From: Candida dubliniensis CD36
Taxonomy: Eukaryota > Ascomycota > Pichiomycetes > Serinales > Debaryomycetaceae
Reading direction: 5' to 3'
NCBI RefSeq assembly: GCF_000026945.1
Contig: NC_012866.1
Coordinates: forward strand, 682,001 to 746,000
Length of the DNA: 64,000 bases
Shown in pieces: positions 1 through 10,600 of the stretch. Within the stretch, counting starts at the first letter, position 1. Each line of letters starts with the position of its first letter. Made by a program: the position numbers and the translations under genes. The notes below the pieces were generated by a model. The model made no database searches and was not told the origin of the DNA. It worked only from the letters and a program-made list of their open reading frames with translations.

Positions 1-310
1 AGTAAACAATTGAACTCTTCATGATTCTTCTCCAGGACTGTTGCCATTCATGCATTTCATCTCCAACAAGCTTATCATTATTTTTCAGCTGATGAGATGA
101 TTTTTTTGGTTTATGAACAACCTTTTCTTGTTGTGGTTGTGGTTGTGGTTGTTGCGTAGGTTGTTGTTTACCTGGGGACTCTATTTTAGCACGCTTATGA
201 GGTGATGGGATGTTAGAATTCGTCTCTTTCAATGGCTGCCTAGGTTTTGCCAAGGAAGGGAATTTCCTCTTTAGGTTATTCACACTCTCATGTTCTTCCA
301 CTCTCGACAT
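1..310 (-). CDS. DBF4: DBF4-like regulatory subunit of Cdc7 kinase, N-terminal part (cut by window edge)
   Basis: The reading frame starts at the ATG whose first base is 310 and runs off the left edge, giving about 103 residues. The visible part is basic and low-complexity (a PKRAKIES-type nuclear-localisation stretch near residue 45 and a Gln/Pro run near 60), followed by the motif EMHEWQQSWRRIMKSSIVY. That last pattern (W-x3-W-x-x-I-M-K then a hydrophobic-Tyr pair) resembles motif N, the BRCT-like start of Dbf4/Dfp1 proteins, which activate Cdc7 for origin firing. I also remember DBF4 as the neighbour of this gene block in C. albicans. The catalytic-partner motifs M and C lie outside the window, so this is a motif-plus-synteny call. 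Confidence 0.6.
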   Translation of the reverse strand, partial: MSRVEEHESVNNLKRKFPSLAKPRQPLKETNSNIPSPHKRAKIESPGKQQPTQQPQPQPQQEKVVHKPKKSSHQLKNNDKLVGDEMHEWQQSWRRIMKSSIVY

Positions 311-837
311 TCCTATTTGATGGTGATTCGTCAATCAACTTTATTGTACCTGGGTTCTATTTCAAGAACTAGATGGAGGAAAAAAAAAAAATATAGTTGA
401 AGAATAACGCCAATAAAATATAGTGGACAGGAATGTGAGAGAGAGAAAGAGAAAAAAAAGTTCATTACGCGAATGGCACAAAAAAAAAAGCAACTTGGTA
501 CATATAAAGGTAAACACTGAAACAGACTTCCGTATCTGGTAGTAAATGATAAAGAACAATAGGAAGAGGTTCAAGAATGCTAATTTATCTTTCACAGCTG
601 GATCATATTGAGAAAGCAGTGTCCATTTTATGTAAAACTGGTAGCAAAACATTTCCTAAAGTTGTTGCAAGATAATAGTTGTGAAACAGGTAGATTAGTC
701 TAGCATAGAGCCATAAAGAAAACTTTATACAAAACTGTGACAAATCCAAATATATATATAGCTGACAAACAAACCGTACCATTCCCACTATAATAATACA
801 AGTAGCCTAACCTATCTAATTTTCTAGTTAATTAGAT
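311..837. other. Intergenic: DBF4 promoter and ZNG1-like 3' flank
   Basis: No convincing gene. The stretch holds A-rich and purine-rich tracts (about 375-460 and 478-490). A single ACGCGAA lies at 467-473, about 160 bases upstream of the DBF4 ATG, and resembles the MCB/SCB class of G1/S elements. The small ORFs here are AT-rich chance frames. Confidence 0.6.
467..473. promoter_or_regulatory. Possible G1/S (MBF/SBF-like) element
   Basis: ACGCGAA combines the ACGCG core of MCB sites with the CGCGAA core of SCB sites. It lies upstream of a gene that is cell-cycle regulated in yeasts. Only one copy is seen, so this is a weak inference. Confidence 0.3.
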
Positions 838-1965
838 TCATAAAAATCTATTTAGCTCGTCTAGTAAATCCAGACGATTCAAATTTTTACCAATAAAGAC
901 CAATTTATTCTCCTTGACTTCTTCCAACAACTTACCATTTTCTATAATTTCATATGTGTCTCGTACGCCCTGTACCACTCTTACATCATCCCCATGAACT
1001 AAAAGACCTTTCAAACGATGAACTTCTACAGTTTTGCCATTGACCAGATTGTCCCAAAGAACATGCTGCAAGAAGTTTTCGATTTTGGAAAACCCTTGTT
1101 CAGTTTCCAAAAATGGAAAAGCTATGGTAACTGTACTGATTCTATCATCGTGAAATGATGATTCAGAAATGGTCAATTTTGAGTCAACGTCAAATGCATG
1201 AAGATCCAAAATTTTAGAAATTTCAATATCTCCAAAGCTAGTTGTATGTATGGGAGAAGTTTGGTTGATCTGCCTAATTCTTTCAGTGATAGGTTCGGTG
1301 TCTGATACTTTATCAATTTTGTTCAATAATATAACATCTGCCAAGGCAAGTTGCAAGTGCGCTGTAGTAATCCCATCTTCAAACTTAACGTCCTCCCCCA
1401 AACTCTCCTTATGCCAGTGTCCTCCACTATCATCCAAGCATTTGATTATATGTTCAGCATCAACCACAGTAACAACTCCATCTATGTATATGTTTGATGC
1501 CAACCCATCATCCAACCAAAACATTTTGGCAATCGGGGCAGGATCTGCTACACCCGTGGTCTCCAATAAAATATAATCTATTTTATCCTTTGAATTTTCA
1601 ATCAAATTTTCAATCGCAGTAACCCCGTTATCTTTAACAGTGCAACAAAGGCATCCATTGCCAATATCCAACCACTCCTGAACACTGCTACCTTGATCCT
1701 GAATTGTCACCGATTTTTCTATAACTGACGAGTCTCCAAACTCATTGAGAATAATTGCTAGTCGCTTGTTTGCAGTTTTTCCAATCTTTTGCAACAATGT
1801 CGACTTTCCTGAACCCAAATAACCAGTGACAATAGTAATTGGTATTTTTTTGGCCATTGCAGTAGGTGTCAGAGATGAAGGAACAAAAGGGACAACAGGG
1901 ACCTGTTCAGTTTTAATAACGCCATTTTCGGGGAGTTCTGTGACTAACTCAGGAATCTCATCCAT
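838..1965 (-). CDS. ZNG1: CobW/COG0523-family GTPase, ZNG1-like zinc metallochaperone
   Basis: 375 residues. The G3E-family P-loop GYLGSGKS is at about residues 48-55. The CxCC metal-binding motif (within GNGCLCCTVK) is at about 105-108, and a TTGVADP segment follows as the Walker-B/switch region. A CobW C-terminal domain with an HRLKG motif is present. Family knowledge: eukaryotic ZNG1 (yeast YNR029C, human CBWD) uses GTP hydrolysis to hand zinc to methionine aminopeptidase 1. The N-terminus reads MDEIPELVTELPE, which resembles the CPELV docking motif of ZNG1 except that Ile replaces Cys. The ATG at 1965 is the first in frame. The gene is divergent from ALG12 across 226 bases that contain a 27-T tract (2051-2077). 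Confidence 0.85.
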   Translation of the reverse strand: MDEIPELVTELPENGVIKTEQVPVVPFVPSSLTPTAMAKKIPITIVTGYLGSGKSTLLQKIGKTANKRLAIILNEFGDSSVIEKSVTIQDQGSSVQEWLDIGNGCLCCTVKDNGVTAIENLIENSKDKIDYILLETTGVADPAPIAKMFWLDDGLASNIYIDGVVTVVDAEHIIKCLDDSGGHWHKESLGEDVKFEDGITTAHLQLALADVILLNKIDKVSDTEPITERIRQINQTSPIHTTSFGDIEISKILDLHAFDVDSKLTISESSFHDDRISTVTIAFPFLETEQGFSKIENFLQHVLWDNLVNGKTVEVHRLKGLLVHGDDVRVVQGVRDTYEIIENGKLLEEVKENKLVFIGKNLNRLDLLDELNRFL

Positions 1966-2045
1966 TATAAGATTATCAAGAGAATAGTAATTTTAAAAAA
2001 AATACCAAACGAACTATTCGCCTATAAGTTATTGGTTGAAAATAT

Positions 2046-2077
<32 letters not shown>

Positions 2078-2191
2078 GGCCTTTTTACCTCTCGTTGCAA
2101 ACTCGAGCCGTATTAAATTCCAATTTTTTTTCAAAATATATTTCCAACTTCTATCTACTCTTTTGCTTGTCATTGCATTAAAGAGCTCATA

Positions 2192-3946
2192 ATGTATCGC
2201 TTTAACAAAGTTCTAGATGCATCACTCATTGCATTAGTCTCCTTTCATTTATTTATATCCCCATTCACCAAAGTGGAAGAGTCATTCAATATCCAAGCAA
2301 TTCATGATATCTTAAGATTTGGCGTTTTCCCGCTTGAGACAATCGACAATTATGACCACAAACAATTTCCCGGAGTCGTTCCAAGAACATTTCTTGGGAG
2401 CCTTGTCGTGGCGGGACTCACTAAACCAATATTGTTGTTAAGTTCTGCATTGGGATTTGAAATTGAGGGTTATGAGTTACAAAAATTGGTACGTGCTGTT
2501 TTAGGACTTATCAATGTACTCATGTTGATTCAATTAAGAGATAGCATAAATAAAATAACATTAAGAGACAAGAAGAGTAAGAGAAAGGGAGTGATTGGGT
2601 TTTGGTATATGATTCTTTTATTATCCCAATTCCATTTGCTTTATTATTCATCGCGTACTTTGCCCAACTTTATTGCGTTACCCTTGGTCAATTTTTCCCT
2701 TAGTAAAATCATTCAAGGAGATTTGTCGGGTCTTACCTGGCTAGCATTTACAGGTATTGTGTTTCGATTGGAAGTAGGGTTATTTGGGTTAATAATTGCA
2801 ATTGTGTCATCGTTGGTATTTGGCCAATCTAACATTTTTGGTAATATAATTTACTTGGCCATGGGCACTTTACTAGGTGGATTCACCAGTTTTTGTATCG
2901 ACTCCTATTTTTGGGGTAGACCTTTGATCCCTGAAGTGGATTCTTTTATTTTTAATATTATTCAAGGAAAGTCCAGTGAATGGGGAACAGAGCCATGGGA
3001 TACATACTTTAAAAAGTATTTATTTCAATTATTTAGACCACCGGTTATATTGATGTTGGCGATTCCTGGATTGGTGAATGATCCAGCCAATGATGGCACC
3101 AAATTTGGAGATAAAAAGTCGGTTCCTCACCCTGCAAGGTATTCGTTGCGTATTTTGTTTGTTTCCTGTATTTTGCTTATCGTTGCAATGTCATTCCAAC
3201 CACATAAAGAATGGAGATTCATTGTTTATACTATTCCAATTTTCACGTTGCAGGCAGCTAATGGGGTAACAAACATTTGTCAAAAATGGGGGTTGAGCGT
3301 ACTCAACAAGGTGTTGGTTTTTATTATTGCCGCAAATGTTATTATTAGCTGCATATTGTCGTTGCAGATGGGCTACATTTCTAGTTTCAATTACCCAGGT
3401 GGTGACGCTTTGCAATTCACAAACAACTATATTTTGGAAAATTACAAAAATGAAACCGTGTCTGTGCACATGGACGTCCCGGCTTGTATGACTGGAATTA
3501 CTAGGTTTGGAGAGTTGGATAGTAAACTTGCTATTTATGATAAGAGTGAACAAGATTTTGATATCACTAATTACGATATTATAATTACCCATAACGAGGT
3601 CCCAAACTGGGAGTTATTACATTCATCAAGAGCGTTTGACGGAATTTCTCTCAGAATGTTTGTGCAAATACTTATGGCTCAAAGAAAAGACAAGATGACT
3701 ATCTTCAATATTACAAAATTAATATTAAGCGAATTCGTGCAAGGAGAGTTTGGAACAGTTCATGACATGTTGAGGTCAACAATCACGACCGTTGAATATT
3801 TGAACGTTTACAAAAATCTGAATAGAAACCCGCATGTCATACTGGGTGTTCCCGAAACAGAAATAGTCGACCAAGAGATTGATCCCGAGGAAATTCGACA
3901 AGATGTAAACGAACAGATAGATAAGTTTGAAAGTGCTGTATTATAA
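2192..3946 (+). CDS. ALG12: ALG12 dolichyl-P-Man:Man7GlcNAc2-PP-dolichol alpha-1,6-mannosyltransferase
   Basis: 584 residues with many hydrophobic segments, a GT22-family multipass ER membrane glycosyltransferase. The diagnostic N-terminal signature is clear: FTKVEESFNIQAIHDIL, with EE at about 29-30 and the HD pair at 38-39, then YDHKQFPGVVPRTF at about 54-67. The downstream HKEWRF motif is typical of the ALG9/ALG12/GPI10/SMP3 superfamily. The FPGVVPRTF form points to ALG12 (S. cerevisiae ECM39, 551 residues). It acts in the ER lumen, adding the eighth mannose to the N-glycan precursor. The stop codon lies only three bases from the stop of the convergent SFI1, so the 3' UTRs must overlap. 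Confidence 0.88.
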   Translation: MYRFNKVLDASLIALVSFHLFISPFTKVEESFNIQAIHDILRFGVFPLETIDNYDHKQFPGVVPRTFLGSLVVAGLTKPILLLSSALGFEIEGYELQKLVRAVLGLINVLMLIQLRDSINKITLRDKKSKRKGVIGFWYMILLLSQFHLLYYSSRTLPNFIALPLVNFSLSKIIQGDLSGLTWLAFTGIVFRLEVGLFGLIIAIVSSLVFGQSNIFGNIIYLAMGTLLGGFTSFCIDSYFWGRPLIPEVDSFIFNIIQGKSSEWGTEPWDTYFKKYLFQLFRPPVILMLAIPGLVNDPANDGTKFGDKKSVPHPARYSLRILFVSCILLIVAMSFQPHKEWRFIVYTIPIFTLQAANGVTNICQKWGLSVLNKVLVFIIAANVIISCILSLQMGYISSFNYPGGDALQFTNNYILENYKNETVSVHMDVPACMTGITRFGELDSKLAIYDKSEQDFDITNYDIIITHNEVPNWELLHSSRAFDGISLRMFVQILMAQRKDKMTIFNITKLILSEFVQGEFGTVHDMLRSTITTVEYLNVYKNLNRNPHVILGVPETEIVDQEIDPEEIRQDVNEQIDKFESAVL

Positions 3947-3949
3947 ATA

Positions 3950-6900
3950 CTACGTAGCATTTCTAGATTGTAATTTTGTTTTATCCATAGGTGAAAAAGT
4001 TGGTTGATCGTCTATTGGGAATACCATTGGTCTAATACGACCCAAACTCTTGGCAGTAGCAATATCTGAATCATTAAACTTTGGTGGCAGCGGCGGCCTA
4101 AGATTCGAAGTAATATTAGTGTATGATAGCCGTACAGGAGATAGTTTCTTAGGTGTAGATGACGCTCGCGCTCTTCCAAAATGCTCCCTCAAAGCACTAA
4201 TATTCTGATTTCGCATTCGCTGGGTAGTTTCTTGAAGTTTAGTTGGACTCGGATCTTTGGAAGTGGTGGGAGTAAATACTCTAATAGGAGAATTTTTCTT
4301 TTGGGGAGTCCAACCCATCTCTCGTTGATACTGAAATCTCTTGGAAAGTGGCGATGGATTGCTTATGATGGTGGTATTAGCTTCGATCTCTTTGGTTTTG
4401 TAAAACCACAAATCAAAAATAGATCTGACCTTAGCAGTTTCTTTTCTTGTTATAAAATCCTCACACAATTGCTGATGTCGCTTGATGTTCTTATTGTAGA
4501 GCATGGACCACTTATGAATAATATTACGTAGTAGATTGAAATTGGTTTGTGCCAATAAGTCTTCTGCCTGATCTTCCAACTGGCTGATTTCTTGAAGACG
4601 CTGAAACCAAATGAGAAGAAAACGAGATAAATTTATCTCCTCAAACTGTAAGGCGCTTTCCAATAACTCTTGCTTTTGCTGACTCTTGGCGTGCCAGTTT
4701 TCAAAATGTATGGCAACACTAGGTGCTACAGATGTAGAAACACGTTCTTCAATTTGCTTAACAGCCTGCAACTTGGTACGCCAAATATCAAAATATCGTG
4801 AATAACGTACAACGTTTGCTGCACTAATATCCATTGTTTCAAGCATTTTATTTAATTTCTCCTCATATTTTTCAAAATATTTCTGCTTCCATACTCTGTA
4901 AGCTAATTTTGTGGCAATTGTATCTCCTAAGTGATAAACAGTAATATCCTCATATTTTGTCAATTTTGATTGCCATTTGTGAAAGAAGAATCTTCGAATG
5001 AAAAACCGATCTGCTCGTTTCTCTAATAGTTCAATATTACTGTTTTCAACATTCCATTTTTGCACTACCAAACGTTTCATATTTGACTCATAAAATGCCT
5101 GAGACTTCACATCAAGCTTTGCTAGTTCAAGTTGTTTACTCCTCCATTTTTGAAAACAATTGGTCATTAAACGAGTATCTTGTTCTTGCTGAAGCTCTCG
5201 AAGCTTTATTTCCATTGACCAAGTGTGAAAGCAACGTTGTACCAAAACATGATCAAACAAACTTCTGTTACTTATCAAAATCCGCTTCAATTTCCAATCA
5301 TGAAATACATTCTCTAGGAGATGTTTCTCGTGGAATTCTTTTGCCTTGACTTCAAGTTGGACAGCCTCCTTCCATCTATCAAAGGTTTTCCTTTTCAAAT
5401 CAGCACCAAGCTCATATTCAATTTTGAATGCTTTTTTGTATAACAAGAACTTTTTTAGCCATGTATTGAGAAAAGTTTTCCCCAACAACTGGGAATCTTT
5501 GACAGAAACAAAATTATTAGACTTTTTAATGAGTTTATGTTTATAATACCATGTTTCAAAATAATTTCCTAAAACAAACTTATCCTTCACTTGGTAGAAC
5601 TTTTCTAACTTAATAGTCAAATCCTGTACTCTATCAGATATTCGCAGATGCCAATTTTGAAAGTACTTTAACTTGATACGACTATCGTGATTTTCCTCAA
5701 ATGATTGATATAAAGACGTCGCGAGTATACCACTGTTCTTGGACAAGTTGTAATACCCTTTTAATATCCTAAAACTCTTATCCAATAAATGGAAACGATC
5801 AAATTCAACAGCTATAGTAAGATTAGCCTTCATATCTTTTTCTTTCTTCCGCCATTTAATATAGTACTGATTTAGGAGACGTTTATCAGCAATATGTATT
5901 TTGAGATTATACATATTTTGATATGTTTTCCAACAATGCCAAGTTTTCCGACAAAGTTCTCTGTCATAGAATTTATCTACTCGATGGCATAGTTCATTCA
6001 ACTTCATACTCTTGGAGTACCACAATTTCAAATACTTTGACAGTGTCTTGTTCCTCAGTAAATTGTTGCTTTTCAAATTCAGTACTCTCTTTGAATTTTC
6101 ATTCCATCCATCAAAAGTTATTTTAATAATCTGTAGATTTTTATAGTAATCATGGGTACTTGCACGCATCAATAATGTAGACGGTGAAAGGTAGTTATCT
6201 TTAAGTAGCAAACTTTGTAAGGAAACGAATTCAGAGACCACCTGATTGATATCACAAGATTTTTCATCGTCTTTAAACTCCAATACTTGGGCAATCAAAC
6301 TATTAATCCTCGCAACAAAATCGCGGTCCGCATCCTCAACAACAGTGGGAAAAACTTCGTTCATACATTCTATATAATGTCTGAACAAAGCCGGAAAATC
6401 CAAATCAACTCCTTCAATTCCAACAGCAATAAAGTCATCAACAATTCCATCAAGATGATCTAGCACGTCCGATGGCGGGTCATCTACCTCTTTGTAGAAT
6501 TCGCGGAAAACTTTATTGGTCACACTTTGGAACAGTTGTGGCAATATATTTCTGAAAAACCTTTCCAAAATCTCATCTGAATCCAAATTTTCAAAATGAT
6601 CTATCTTCTGGTGTCGTTTGTACACACCAACAACAGCAGAAGCAACCTCCTTGATATCAAATCTCTTGGTGCCGATAACCCCCAAAAAAATTCTATATAT
6701 CTTTTCGAGGGATTCATTATTAATATTTAACTCTAGAGGATAGTCTATATCCTTGTAACTGAACATGGAGTCCTCTTCAGATAGTCGTGTCCCCAAAAAA
6801 CTAGCCAATTTTTCAGTATCATCCGTAGTTAAAACATTATCAACAATTCCCTGGTAAAATTGGGTCTCATACGTCAAGCATTGCAATATATATTCCTCTA

Positions 6901-7312
6901 AACTGGTCTCTGCCTCATATCTTTCCTTTAGTAGTTTTTCAAATAAATGAGAAACGTCTTTGAAAATGGCAGAATAAGATTCTTTGATTCTATATGAACG
7001 CGCATTAATAATTTCAACCACTGCCTGTAATATCGATACATGTTTCGATTCAAGATACTGCAACATGTTATGACCGTTGATTGACTTGTTTAATGCATTT
7101 CCATAAAATTTTAATTTTAAATCACCTATACTTTCATTGTTGGTGGTGAGATGGAGATAATTTGCATGATTGTTTATGCCCAAAACTTCAATCAAAGTAG
7201 TCAATACTGATCGTAGTAAAGTCTCATACAAAACACTACTATCCCAAGGTTTAAATTCTTTGAGTGAATGAAACTCTTTTATTATTTTATGTAGTAGATC
7301 TTGGTAATCCAT
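3950..7312 (-). CDS. SFI1: SFI1 centrin-binding spindle-pole-body half-bridge protein
   Basis: 1120 residues. From about residue 390 to 960 it contains a long series of imperfect 23-35-residue repeats with Trp as the fixed position, such as FHTWSME, FQKWRSK, FHKWQSK and FENWHAK. These are Sfi1 centrin (Cdc31)-binding repeats on one continuous helix. The first 380 residues lack them and match the Sfi1 N-terminal domain in length. The C-terminal tail is basic and Ser/Thr/Pro-rich with several SP or TP sites (SPSPLSK, SPIRV, SPVRL), compatible with Cdk control of half-bridge duplication. The yeast homologue is 946 residues. The start at 7312 is the only ATG giving the full N-terminus. It is convergent with ALG12 and divergent from BCK1. 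Confidence 0.88.
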   Translation of the reverse strand: MDYQDLLHKIIKEFHSLKEFKPWDSSVLYETLLRSVLTTLIEVLGINNHANYLHLTTNNESIGDLKLKFYGNALNKSINGHNMLQYLESKHVSILQAVVEIINARSYRIKESYSAIFKDVSHLFEKLLKERYEAETSLEEYILQCLTYETQFYQGIVDNVLTTDDTEKLASFLGTRLSEEDSMFSYKDIDYPLELNINNESLEKIYRIFLGVIGTKRFDIKEVASAVVGVYKRHQKIDHFENLDSDEILERFFRNILPQLFQSVTNKVFREFYKEVDDPPSDVLDHLDGIVDDFIAVGIEGVDLDFPALFRHYIECMNEVFPTVVEDADRDFVARINSLIAQVLEFKDDEKSCDINQVVSEFVSLQSLLLKDNYLSPSTLLMRASTHDYYKNLQIIKITFDGWNENSKRVLNLKSNNLLRNKTLSKYLKLWYSKSMKLNELCHRVDKFYDRELCRKTWHCWKTYQNMYNLKIHIADKRLLNQYYIKWRKKEKDMKANLTIAVEFDRFHLLDKSFRILKGYYNLSKNSGILATSLYQSFEENHDSRIKLKYFQNWHLRISDRVQDLTIKLEKFYQVKDKFVLGNYFETWYYKHKLIKKSNNFVSVKDSQLLGKTFLNTWLKKFLLYKKAFKIEYELGADLKRKTFDRWKEAVQLEVKAKEFHEKHLLENVFHDWKLKRILISNRSLFDHVLVQRCFHTWSMEIKLRELQQEQDTRLMTNCFQKWRSKQLELAKLDVKSQAFYESNMKRLVVQKWNVENSNIELLEKRADRFFIRRFFFHKWQSKLTKYEDITVYHLGDTIATKLAYRVWKQKYFEKYEEKLNKMLETMDISAANVVRYSRYFDIWRTKLQAVKQIEERVSTSVAPSVAIHFENWHAKSQQKQELLESALQFEEINLSRFLLIWFQRLQEISQLEDQAEDLLAQTNFNLLRNIIHKWSMLYNKNIKRHQQLCEDFITRKETAKVRSIFDLWFYKTKEIEANTTIISNPSPLSKRFQYQREMGWTPQKKNSPIRVFTPTTSKDPSPTKLQETTQRMRNQNISALREHFGRARASSTPKKLSPVRLSYTNITSNLRPPLPPKFNDSDIATAKSLGRIRPMVFPIDDQPTFSPMDKTKLQSRNAT

Positions 7313-7677
7313 CTAGGTGCATACAGTGTTATTGGGCATTAGTTTAGTTTTGTTGTTTTTCAATTGTTTTCAACTTCTTCAACAAACTAGAGCTCTTTGT
7401 ATTTGTTTCTATTTTTGTTTACATGAATATTTTTTTTTATTTTTTTTGTTGGTTCACTATTGTTTCTAATCAGATTCTATTGCTATCCAAAGACGAACCG
7501 TTTATCTGGAATCTTTCACATCCTCTCCATTTTTCCAGTATTGATCAAAGAAAACGTAAAGTCAAATTGCTGCATCCATATAATCATTTTAACCCTTCGA
7601 AAGAAGGTATTGACAATGTCAATAACAGGAGGTCTGTTAGCTATGATACCCAGCGAATCAAACTACCATTTCAAGCG
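7313..7677. promoter_or_regulatory. SFI1/BCK1 divergent promoter and BCK1 leader
   Basis: 365 bases with T-rich stretches (7430-7448). An open frame in phase with BCK1 covers 7423-7677, but its predicted peptide starts with a hydrophobic T-tract-encoded stretch and is not alignable to Bck1, so I treat it as 5' leader. Confidence 0.45.
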
Positions 7678-10600
7678 ATGAAGCTGCAAAGTACAGACAC
7701 ATTACAGCCACGAATATCGTCAGACAGTTTAGTTTATTCTTCATCCTCAACCTTATATCTGCAGCCAAAATTACCCTTTGCAAGATCATATTCAAGTATA
7801 CCTGAACAAGTTCATGATCCGGGTTCTAGACAGTCCCTGAAAAACAGCAATACAAACTTTAGTTTCTCTGAACATGATGACTCCATTCAAGAATTCCTAA
7901 TATCGCCAATCCAATCTGATATTTTCCCTTATTCGAAGAAACCGGTCATAAGTCCAGTTTTGGAGTCACCAGAAGCTGGTGGAGATTCTACTATAGTGGA
8001 AACTTCTTCGCCATCACCCACAAAGTCTGGAACAGTCAGTCTAAATTCAAATGCCATTGGGTCAATTATTGGAAGCTATGACTATAGCAAAAGCTCCTTG
8101 GAACTTGAAAAGCCAAAGCCCGTGGAAGAGCCTGTTTTCAATAAGGATCATGTTAGACAGGGATCAGATGCATCCACCATATCGAATGGGTCAGAACAGG
8201 TAAGCAAGGATAAGAGGTTTGTGAGATACGCCATGAATACTCAATCACCCTTGGTCAATGCTTCTAATAAATGGCAGATGTCGAATGTAATCAAGTGGTT
8301 GGATAAGAATCAATTTAACAACTCTTGGAAAGAAACTTTTAGAAAGAATGAAATATCTGGCAATCGGTTTTTAGAATTGGAGAATTTTGACAAAGAGTCT
8401 ATGATTTGGAAACAGTTTTCAAAGTTTTTACTACTTGATGATGATTTGAACTCAGTCGACAGATTTATTGAGTTATTACGCAAAGAATCGTCACATGAGT
8501 TCCAGCCACGGAAGTCGCTAGGCAGCGGCGGCGGCGGTGGCGGCGAAATGTCACCTATAAATTTAAAGCACGAGAATAGAAAGTCCACCCCTATATATAC
8601 CAAGCATATGTCCACATCTTCAGTCTCATCGTCAAACTCATCGTCATCAATCCCAAGACCTTTATCATATGTTGATTCCAAACCAAAAGAACAGTTGTCA
8701 TCACCTTCACATCATCTGTTTTTCCGTATGCATAGCCGCAGCACATCAAATGAAAGCAAAGATGCCAAAAAGAGATACAGCTCTTTTGATGATAATCGTC
8801 TTAAAAGCGTCCCTAAAAATGATAAAAAAAGCAACGGTATTCTAAGCACATTAAGAAAATATGGTGGTGATAAAATCGCAAAAAATACAAAGCAAAGGAG
8901 CTCATCGTATTTCCCGTCTTTGGATTTACCTCCACCATTGGAATCAGACCCTCCCGCATTTAATGAAAGGAAAATTTCTGTCGACAGTGAGCGGTCACCA
9001 AAATCTATTAAATCGTTTTCAGACGATTTAAGTATCGATCCAAAATATTTCCCCACTCAACGTCAGGGATTAGAGCTGCGAAAATTTCAAGACAATGAAT
9101 CGATAACGATTTTAGCCAGTAAAGATAACATTCTGTTTGTCCCCATTGTCATAACAGAATTTACAAACGCTAAATCTCATATCGTTAAAGCTCTTGGATT
9201 GATTGATATAGGATCAATTACACTACACTTGACCGATTTTTTCCATAAAGAAGGTGAACCTATTCCTGATTATTTAATACCAAAGGTTTTGAAACTTGAT
9301 GGCTTGCACAAGTTTTACGTTCGACAAGAGTTAAAATCTCCTGAAGGAACAACCACTACTTTCTCAACAACATCATCAGACTCAAAGTCATATATTGCTG
9401 ACGGGAATAAAACCTACCCTGAAACGCCACAGTACTTACTACAGGAAGAGCGAGATAATCTAGTGGACTATTGGAACTTTAAAGATTTAACAAGCATATC
9501 AGAAGATCCGTCAAAATCTCTAACTGCGACTAAACAAAAAGCTGAATCAAAACGTACTGACACAAAGCAAAAACCAAAGGAATTTCCATTAAAGTTTCCA
9601 TTTGCAAACGCACCCAAGAAGGGAAATAAAGTTCCACAGCTTCAGATTGATACTTCTGGGGTCAACAATATTTCAACATCACCAACACTGACAGGTCAGT
9701 CATTTAGAGTTCTCCGTAAGGAAGGTAATGAGATTGATTTTGATAAAAGGCGGAAATCTCCGTATGAAAGTAAAGCTCCAAAAATTATTGCCAACATCTA
9801 TTCTTCTTCAGTGGCAAATACGAAGAAATCACCCATATCTACATCAACGGTCATGGCATTAAAAGATGACGTGGTGGTCCAGAGACCGGAGACAATTAGT
9901 AGAAGCAATTCAATTATAGCTAAAAGAGCTGCTCCACCGCCACCAGGTGATCGGAGAGTGCAAATTCAGAGACAAAACTCTATTCTTAAAACCAGATCTG
10001 GATCGACATCTACCAAGAGCGTTACTTCCGGTAGTAGTATTGGAAGCCGGAAGGATAATTCAGATTTTATTGATGACAATGATAGTGAGGATGCATTTTT
10101 TGTAAAGCCATTGAAGAAAAAACAAAGAGAACTCAGTAATAATAATAGTAATAATAATGATGATGCTGATTCTGAAGATGATTTTTTTGTCAAGCCCATA
10201 AAAAAAGAAGCTGCAGATGTTTCTGCCGGAAAAGTAGAATTGGATGATCCTGAAGAGGATTTCTTTGTCAAACCAATTCACAAAAAGCCTTCCCATATGA
10301 ATGTAAGACCGCCTGTTGAGGAAGTTTATAATAATTTGGAAAAGTACTTCCCGTACACAAATTTGGACAAACCCATTATTGATGACTCACCGGTATCACC
10401 ATCGCCTCAACGAAGACCCACCATTTCCAGGACTTTTTCAAGTGCTAATAAGTCGCCAGTAGCTCCCACATTAGCAGATTCGAGAAATGCCAAAGACGAG
10501 CAACCATCACTCAGGGTGCGTCGTATGAAAACAATTAGAGGTGTTGCCAATGAGGCTCGTCGCAAAGTTCTCCAAATGAAACAAGCTTCGCCGCCTAATA

